Assembly (NCBI GenBank): GCA_936440205.1
Contig: OW387145.1
Location: forward strand, 16,119,396-16,183,395
DNA: 64,000 bases
From: Lepidonotus clava
Lineage: Eukaryota; Annelida; Polychaeta; Phyllodocida; Polynoidae
Direction: 5' to 3'
The notes under the pieces: model-generated
The model's database searches: none
What the model was told of the DNA's origin: nothing
The model's input: only the letters and a program-made list of their open reading frames with translations
In this document: positions 57,442 through 64,000 of the stretch, piece by piece
Numbering within the stretch: position 1 is the first letter of the stretch
How the letters are laid out: each line of letters begins with the position of its first letter
Translations under genes and position numbers: made by a program

Positions 57442-59144
57442 AAACATTGTATAGACGCCAAGTCAAGGTATACCTCTCTGGCCAACAGACTAAACGGCCA
57501 TATCGGCCAGCGTGATGAATGTCTATAGAAGATATAAAATATGACATGTTTTGGGAAAGTTTAGGCAATTAAAGAGGCAGGAGGACGATCAAACGTACCG
57601 CTACTGGCGTGAGGGGTGGCAGAAGAGGCCTTCTTTTATATACGGGTATTTTTGTTTTGTTCTCAGATCAGATGAGACAAGGTCTGTTTAACCCTGCACT
57701 TCACTTGGAAAACTTTGCAAGAAAAACTATTAGTATTAAGAATACGGCTAAAGTAAAGCGCGAGTTATCTTCCCAGTGCTGACTAACTCTAAGTTTCGGA
57801 ATTGAACCTGAAACTGACAAAGACAACATGTATTTGCAATCGTCACTGCCAACATAACAGATCATGTAATGTTCCAACTTATAAACAATAAAATGTTGAT
57901 AAAATTACCCTTCTCTTTTCATAGAGAAGCATTAAAGGGAGGGGCCAGTGACCAAAAAATAGCACAATGTCGTGATCCACACCACCAAGGGAGTAAACAT
58001 ACCAAATTTTATACTTTTATCTCCAATAGTTTTTATTTTATGCACATTTTTGTGTATCAGATTTAGTTTCTCTGCCTGCATCTGACAATGCCTGCACAGA
58101 GCATTTATCTGTTTGTGATGTCACAAGCAGAACAGTTGAAATATTATAAAACTGAAAAAAATGCAATAAGAAATTTATTAAATGTTCTTTATAAGTCTAA
58201 AAGAGATTAAAATAACAAAATAAAATTAGTTATAAAAGAAAATATGAAAAAAATATTTCCTGTGTCAGGTGTTCTGGGGATTAAATGTGTGATCTGATTT
58301 ATAGACAAGGTTTTCTATGGACTATATTAATTGATAGTCAAAGAATTGTTTTGTACCCATATTAAAGCATCATATCTACTGTATAAGATGAGAATTTTAC
58401 AAAATTAAAATTCCACTGGCCCCTCTCTTTAAACGTTTCAAATAAAAACAGGTGCTTAGGGACGCAAGTCTTTTACACCACATTGTAAATTTTCGATATT
58501 CAAATAGATTTGAAAAAAACAACAAAAAACGAAATCCGACTCAAATTGTAAAATGACATTCCTATCTGCTTTCCTGGGGTATTTGGTTTAGGTCCCAGAC
58601 CAGAATGACCAATGGTCAATTTGCTATCAACTACGATAATTATGACCGCGACGATAAATAGGTGACTATTAGATTTAAGATTGTTGGAGATATTTTACAA
58701 TAGCCTTTGCCGATATTTTGAGAATCTGATTGATAAGGCGACCATACAGCCGTATTTCTCACATATACTAGATTTTATTCAAAGGTATAACATTATCGTC
58801 CATCGTAGTGACAAACATTTTTATATCAACAGTAAAATTGGTGCTTTAAAAAATATTTTACAGTGCAGAATCTGTGTGACTTTAAAATTGTAATCTGCTT
58901 CTATGTCTTTTTTACATTGACACACAGAAAAAGAAAAGAGCAGCAAGTATGTGGAATGGCAAAGTGTACAAAAATGCAATGTATATAATGAAACAGAGGC
59001 AGTGACTAGTGTTACAAGGTACCGTGACCTTCGGCAGTAATAAAAGTTACATCAACGACGAATAGACATCTTCTTTAGTCTCCCTAGAACAAGTTAATGT
59101 TTATATTTCCATCTTGAAGCGTCCATGGAATGTTGAGGCGTTAC
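57442..59144. other. AT-rich intergenic interval
   Basis: No gene, RNA or repeat with clear ends recognised between the ABCC-like 3' end and the AKIP1-like gene. Confidence 0.4.
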
Positions 59145-59150
59145 TTTATT
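59145..59150 (-). terminator. Candidate polyadenylation signal of the AKIP1-like gene
   Basis: AATAAA on the minus strand about 70 bp after the stop codon. Confidence 0.45.
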
Positions 59151-59221
59151 AAGATGTTAAACTTTCTTCAAAATCTGACAAAAATGTCTTTGCTCCCAGT
59201 TCAAACTGTCAGCTGACAAGA

Positions 59222-59716
59222 TTAGAGGCAGAAGTCGAGGTTGACGGTCTGCCCTGACTGTACGTGGACAACATGGGTCTGTTGTTGGGTGGTGCCCCAC
59301 TCCCCGGCCGTCACGGCGTACGTGCCCGGGTGGACCACCATGTGCACGTCCTCGGCAGCCTGCAGCGGGTTACTGCGCTGCACCTTGCTGTACTGCGGGG
59401 TGTGGAACCGCGCGCAGTGATGCCGGTCGGCCTCCACTCGCTGACCGTCTGAGTGACTCCGGTAGTAACGCTTACACTGGCGGGACGTGGTGTTCATGTA
59501 CTGGACGATGGAGGAGAAGGCGTCGTCTATACTGGTGTACACGGCCGGGTCGTCCACTGGGGGCTGCGCGCAGGGCTTCACCTCAGGCCACTTGACAGTC
59601 CGCTGTGAAGCCTTCTGGAGAATGGACAGGCTCTGACTGTGAGACCGACACAGCGTACACTTACGCCATGGGTTCCCACTCTCATGGTGATGGTGTTGGT
59701 GTGAATGTAGATTCAT
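59222..59716 (-). CDS. AKIP1: AKIP1-like protein (A-kinase-interacting protein 1)
   Basis: 164 residues. The C terminus VHPGTYAVTAGE...THVVHVQSGQTVNLDF matches human AKIP1 (VYPGTYSVTVG...THVVAVDSGQSVDLVF), and AFSSIVQYMNTTSRQCKRYYRS matches SFRTMAEFMDYTSSQCGKYYSS. The N part (LSILQKASQRTVKWPEV) corresponds to LEVLERAKRRAVDWHAL. AKIP1 binds the catalytic subunit of protein kinase A and affects its nuclear entry and NF-kappaB signalling in vertebrates. ATG 59,716 lies two bases after an acceptor-like TTTTGCAG, so a 5' untranslated exon probably lies upstream and the start sits at the beginning of this exon. An additional coding exon upstream is possible. The N terminus has a His-rich run and a CTLC pair not recalled from the human protein. 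Confidence 0.8.
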   Translation of the reverse strand: MNLHSHQHHHHESGNPWRKCTLCRSHSQSLSILQKASQRTVKWPEVKPCAQPPVDDPAVYTSIDDAFSSIVQYMNTTSRQCKRYYRSHSDGQRVEADRHHCARFHTPQYSKVQRSNPLQAAEDVHMVVHPGTYAVTAGEWGTTQQQTHVVHVQSGQTVNLDFCL

Positions 59717-61294
59717 TTCTGCAAAAGGTGGTTGGAAAGATTTTTGTCATGTGCGTTGACTACATGAGGAAGAAAAAAACATGCAAAGGGAAAATGTGTT
59801 ATATTATATGTAATACTTGAATCCGTCTAGGATATTGTAAGTGATTTTCATAAATTGGTATGGAAAATATTAGTTTGATCATTTGTTCATGTTTTAGAGT
59901 GTATTATCGACACCCTATCATATATAGATCATCAATACATAGAGTGAACTAGACTAAATTAAATAATAATTCGTACTATTATCGGCAGACTCGTATTATC
60001 GGCATCCCTTACAAATCTTTTGATATTACAAAATAAATCTTAGCTTTTCAGATGATAAAATCAAAATAATGTTTAGAATCTATCTATTTCTATTATTTAA
60101 CAAGATATTTGAACAGCTCTGGCCATTCGAAAAAAGTATACCTATGACGTAAATAGCCTAGCGCGCTTGGCCAGGTCGGCGACACAGGCCTAGTATTGGG
60201 TGCAACCGGAAGTACTTGAAAAATGTGGCGGTTTGGCTCAATCCTTGGGCCAACTTTTCTTTTGTCAATAAATGACTTAGTATTTGATCAACAAATCATA
60301 AATGAGTTATTAGATGGAACCAGTGTCTTTCTGTTGCACATCTCTTGCATTTGAAAGTTGTTGTAGTGCTCTAAGTTTGGGACTATTTTCTCTTGCATTG
60401 GCACATTGGTGATAGGGCTCTATTTTCTGGTGAAATGGAAATCTGAACTTTGAGTTGTATTTATATTGAATCTAGATGACATAAAATTCTACTTTTTGGT
60501 TTATTTCTTAGTCATATCATATTGTATGACCTCGTAAAGGGAATAAGTTGTGGAGTTCTTCTGAATATGTGATCTCCAAATGTAAACAAACCCTAAAAAG
60601 TTACGAAAAATTAATGGCGGACCGGCATAACCTTGGTTACGCCGACCTTGACCCCAGAGCCCCTACCGGCCGGTTGTTGTCAACCCCGGCCGGTCGACCA
60701 GCCTATGACGTAAAAAGAAATGTTTTGGCTCATTTTTAACCATTGAAAAACTACCATTTTATGTCTTCCAGTAACATCATAGACTATAATGTCTTGTTTT
60801 ACATGTGTTGTCCTCGAAATAAGATATTTTGCAACAGATTGATTTATACAGAAAAAAATACATTAAAATCGAAAAATACTTGTCAAGAAAGTTTATTTTA
60901 GATATAAGGGTAGATTTAATCACATGGCCCGTGGATGCTTTTCTAATACATGTATGTCTTGTATTATCGGCAGGGCTACATAATTGTTTTAAATTAAAGG
61001 CTAGTGAATGAAAAAATTATTGTCAGGTAAATAGGTATTCAAAGATTTTAGGAATCTAATTATTCTTCTTAATATTCATCTGATATGGAAACGAGCTAAG
61101 ACTAAATTTCGCAAAGAATATTTCCAATATCATTATCCAAAATATTGAAATACTAATTCAGGAAAAACCTAGTTTTTGGAAACAAAGTTTTATAGGAGTT
61201 TTAAAAGGCACTTTAAATCAGTTTTTATTGTAGAAATTATGATTTGATTTAGTTCACTGCATGTATTGACAACGACAATGATTTTATTCACTTT
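59717..61294. other. Upstream region of the AKIP1-like gene
   Basis: No further exon recognised. A more GC-rich patch with CCGGAAGT (ETS-type site, about 60,207) and TGACGTAAA motifs (60,145 and 60,705) could be its promoter. A GC-rich patch at 60,615-60,710 contains an inverted repeat CGGCCGGTTG...CAACCCCGGCCG. Confidence 0.35.
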
Positions 61295-61626
61295 CTCATA
61301 AGGCCAAAAAAAAAAGTTGTGTTCAGGTAACAATGGGTAGGTAGGTCGAAATCTTTTTTTATTTTTTTGCTTTTTTTTTTTACTTACCAAAGAGACTAAT
61401 AAAAAAATATTCTAAACATCCCCTCAAAACTTTTTGAGCATCGAAAATACATGCCCTGAGTATCTCTGTTGTTTTATGGTTTTCCATGCATTTTTTGGTC
61501 AATTCTTTGGATTAAAAAAAAAAAAAAATTACAAATTTCCTATGAAAAAGTTAGGGTAGGGCCAAAAAATTAGGGTAGGTAGGGTAACCTGAACACAACA
61601 ATTTCTTTAATTTTTGGCCTAATGAG
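61295..61626. mobile_element. MITE, 332 bp, GGCCAAAAA type
   Basis: Inverted repeats of about 50 bp: CTCATAAGGCCAAAAAAAAA... and, inverted, CTCATTAGGCCAAAAATTAA..., both continuing GTTGTGTTCAGGT and a TAGGTAGG run. No coding frame and no clear target duplication. Confidence 0.6.
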
Positions 61627-61961
61627 GCATGCCATAGGTCAAAAGTACTAAATATTGTATTAAATACAAGACAAGTATCAGTGTGCTGCTAAGGCCTAAG
61701 CTTATACATTTAATTTAAATATATCGCTATATGACAGTAACTTTAGAAGTTTAGACTTCTTTACTTTTTTTTGATTGAATCTATTCGTACATTTGTCAAC
61801 AATACATATCAAGTTGTAGGCCAGCGCCTACCTCACTGTCCTCAGTAACACGAATGTAATGCTTACATTAGTTAATAAACTTATAGACTAGAGTACTTAT
61901 GAGTCCCATTATGATTAAATCGTAGGAAATGTAAGAGGGGCTTGTGCAAGTCGTAACGGTA

Positions 61962-62423
61962 ACAGGTGAAGTCGGCCCGTTGGCGAAGTCGGCCCATGGT
62001 GAAGTCGGACCACTGGTGAAGTCGGTCCATTTTAGTAACATACAATTTTTCATAATTATGAGCTCGTAATAATACTAATATTCACATCACTTTGAACCAC
62101 AAGTGCTGAGTATGTGATAAGCATAATTCAGATAATTTTGGGTACGTGTTCATATGAAATTATGATGTTGAATTGCATATCGGATTATGTATTGCCTATT
62201 GTATGTAATCAACCATTCAATTTGCTGATATGTCATAAACCATCGCCATCGGCATTTTGCAACATTTACACTCATATCCATAACTCAAAAAGAAGCAGTA
62301 TCGGACATAAAGTGATGGTTATATTAATTGCATTATTTAGGCTGAAAACAGATAGAATTAAAAGCTTGGGCCGAGTTCACCAGCGGACCGAGTTCACTAA
62401 GGGCCGAGTTCACCAGTATTCGT
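61962..62423. mobile_element. Inverted-repeat element with 17-bp repeat clusters
   Basis: The left end has four tandem units of GGTGAAGTCGGNCCNNT; the right end has three units of the inverse form (GGGCCGAGTTCACCAG). The AT-rich middle codes for nothing recognisable. It looks like a non-autonomous DNA element whose ends carry repeated binding sites. Exact ends and target duplication not settled. Confidence 0.55.
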
Positions 62424-62953
62424 AGTAACTAGTAGGGGTTTCTTGACTTGAGGCTGAGCCAAGCCCAAGTTGACTGGGTCAAGCCGCTTGAACTTGAAGT
62501 TGTGGCTTGATTTGTAATGTAATGGATCTACATTTTTGGGACTTTTTTCGTGAAACTCATTTCACTAGGATCAAAGTTGCCTAATACGTAAGAAAATGTA
62601 CTTCTTTCTGCATAGATCTACCTAAATATCACTTACCGACTCACTTCTGGGCAGTTTGTTTTCGAAAATACGAATACTTCCGCTCTACTTCGCTGGTTTG
62701 TGCTTTACTCTATTTGCACGCCGGAAATCAGCTACGGAGGTCTAAGGACTCACGCACATAAGTTATAGGGGAATAAAGAAAATACTTTTGTAACCGTATT
62801 TATCCCCTAAATTTTTGATATGTTTGTGAAATCTTTAAAAAACATAATTTTGATGTTTAATGATGTGTACGATTCTTATGCATAATCATATAGTGCTATA
62901 TATAGCTGAAATACAAATAAACTAGTTAGTGATACCTAACTGTCAAAACAAAA

Positions 62954-63033
62954 ATGGCTTCCAAGGATGGAGAAAATGAGCCAGATGGTTCGAAGGAAAA
63001 GGAATTACCCGGCTTAGAAGTAAATAGTTCGCT
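62954..63033 (+). CDS. Possible first coding exon of an unrecognised gene
   Basis: ATG in good context (AAAAATGG) opens 80 bases, MASKDGENEPDGSKEKELP..., ending at a perfect GTGAGT donor in phase 2. ETS-like sites (CTTCCG, CCGGAAAT) lie 200-280 bp upstream. The rest of the gene would lie to the right of the window, after the MITE. The product is unknown. Confidence 0.4.
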
Positions 63034-63412
63034 GTGAGTAGATTGGGTGTAATATTTTATACGTCCTTGCTCACTTTGTGTAAATATAATGAGTTGTAAT
63101 CTTCAGACTTGACGGTAAGGTATGTGTTCAGCCTTGCTTTAACCAAAGTCAGACAGGCGTTTCGAAACTCGGCCTCAGGCAGCCAGTGGAAGTGCCAGTA
63201 TCTTCCCCGTAGGTCAGCGGCGCGTGCAAATTGCATCATTCACCGTCGACAGTTTTGTAACTGCATCCTGCTGGCACATTTCCTTGTCGCTTCAGTATTC
63301 ACGGCATGGATATGCTACAGATTAGTGAAGAATAATGTCAACTGTCTAACGAAACTTAAACTAGTTTACTGGCACCATAAAAAAAAAAAAAAGACTCTAG
63401 ACTCTACTCCGG

Positions 63413-63946
63413 CACGCTGGTGGACAGATAATGCATATTCCGGAGCCAGCCAACGAAAAGTGCATACCTCGGCCCGGATAATGCATACCTCGGAGCCTCC
63501 CGCACTTTCACGACATAAACAAAGTGTTCTTTTTCATAAAATAAAATTATTATTGTATTCTAACTATGCCACGGAATGTACCAGTAATTATAAATCCAAA
63601 TTAATTGATACAAATCATTTTCTTTATTCCACTTTCATGAGAAAAGTGTGGGTTTTCAGACTACTTTTTCGGACCCAATCTTCCCCTCATTCAAATATTT
63701 TGTCCCACACTATTCTCGTGTAAGTACACGAATTTTCATGAATAACATGATACAAATATTTGGCCTTTACCCAGAAATATTCCGTGGCCATGCTAGATGT
63801 CATAGATATTTTGTATTTTGAAAAATAAAAGTGAAATTCCGTACCCGGCGTTTCGAAACGTGCCTCCCGAAGTAGCATTATCTGCTCGGAGGTATGCATT
63901 TTCTCTGTAACGGCTCCGGAATACGCGTTATCTGTCCACCAGCGTG
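63413..63946. mobile_element. MITE, 534 bp, with 5-bp target duplication TCCGG
   Basis: Terminal inverted repeats of 35 bp (CACGCTGGTGGACAGATAA...) match with two or so differences, and looser pairing with ATGCATACCTC repeats continues to about 95 bp. Both flanks are TCCGG. CAC- ends and a GC-rich 5-bp duplication fit Transib-type elements, but no transposase is present to prove it. Confidence 0.7.
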
Positions 63947-64000
63947 TCCGGGTTGGGCGAGTACGTCCCCACCTGATGTCGTGTAGACGTATCTACATTG

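Noticed and set aside
60548-60739. 63-residue frame with MADRHNLGYADLDP
   Set aside because: A GC-rich patch with an inner inverted repeat explains the open frame; there is no splice or start support and no domain.
61190-61390. Lys-rich minus-strand frame as a gene
   Set aside because: It is made by the poly-A/poly-T parts of the MITE end.
63109-63723. 204-residue plus-strand frame as a gene
   Set aside because: Its second half lies in the MITE at 63,413, it contains a poly-Lys run from an A tract, and it lies in the predicted intron of another gene.

Overview
The window looks like nuclear DNA of an animal, probably a marine invertebrate such as a mollusc or other lophotrochozoan. Evidence: AT-rich intron-bearing genes with GT-AG introns, an AKIP1-like gene (an animal family), an ABCC4-like gene, envelope-bearing Ty3/gypsy elements, a PIF/Harbinger transposon and several MITEs. 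The clade is inferred from style only; no species marker was found.

Layout. 1 to about 12.3 kb: the 3' part to 5' end of a minus-strand envelope-bearing Ty3/gypsy element (env running off the left edge, an opposite-strand ORF, a four-hairpin array, pol, gag, leader and probable LTR). 13,989-56,755: one plus-strand host gene of 21 predicted exons, phase-consistent from ATG to stop, encoding about 1,055 residues. It is ABCC4-like but has no first nucleotide-binding domain, lacks the loop that docks that domain, and has a second nucleotide-binding domain in which every ATP motif is gone. It ends in an 8-residue acidic repeat made by a 24-bp minisatellite. Intron 13 holds a 9.6-kb PIF/Harbinger transposon (about 20,609-30,180) with an open 431-residue transposase and a Myb/SANT-type partner gene carrying one in-frame stop. 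Intron 18 holds a 20.3-kb Ty3/gypsy element (33,491-53,758) with 607-bp LTRs that look identical and a 4-bp target duplication, inserted 20 bp after the splice donor. 57-64 kb: two GC-rich foldbacks beside the ABCC-like 3' end, an AKIP1-like gene on the minus strand, three further inverted-repeat elements and a possible first exon of another gene.

The strongest candidate for something undescribed is the ABCC-like gene: a transporter-shaped membrane protein that appears to have shed its ATPase, including both the domain and its docking loop, while keeping its splice sites and frame. The second is a set of unusual features in the two gypsy elements: opposite-strand ORFs in both, a tandem array of hairpins with a constant loop and covarying stems, and classic -1 slippery heptamers directly abutting both gag stops. 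All of this is from reading by eye; no search or alignment program was run.
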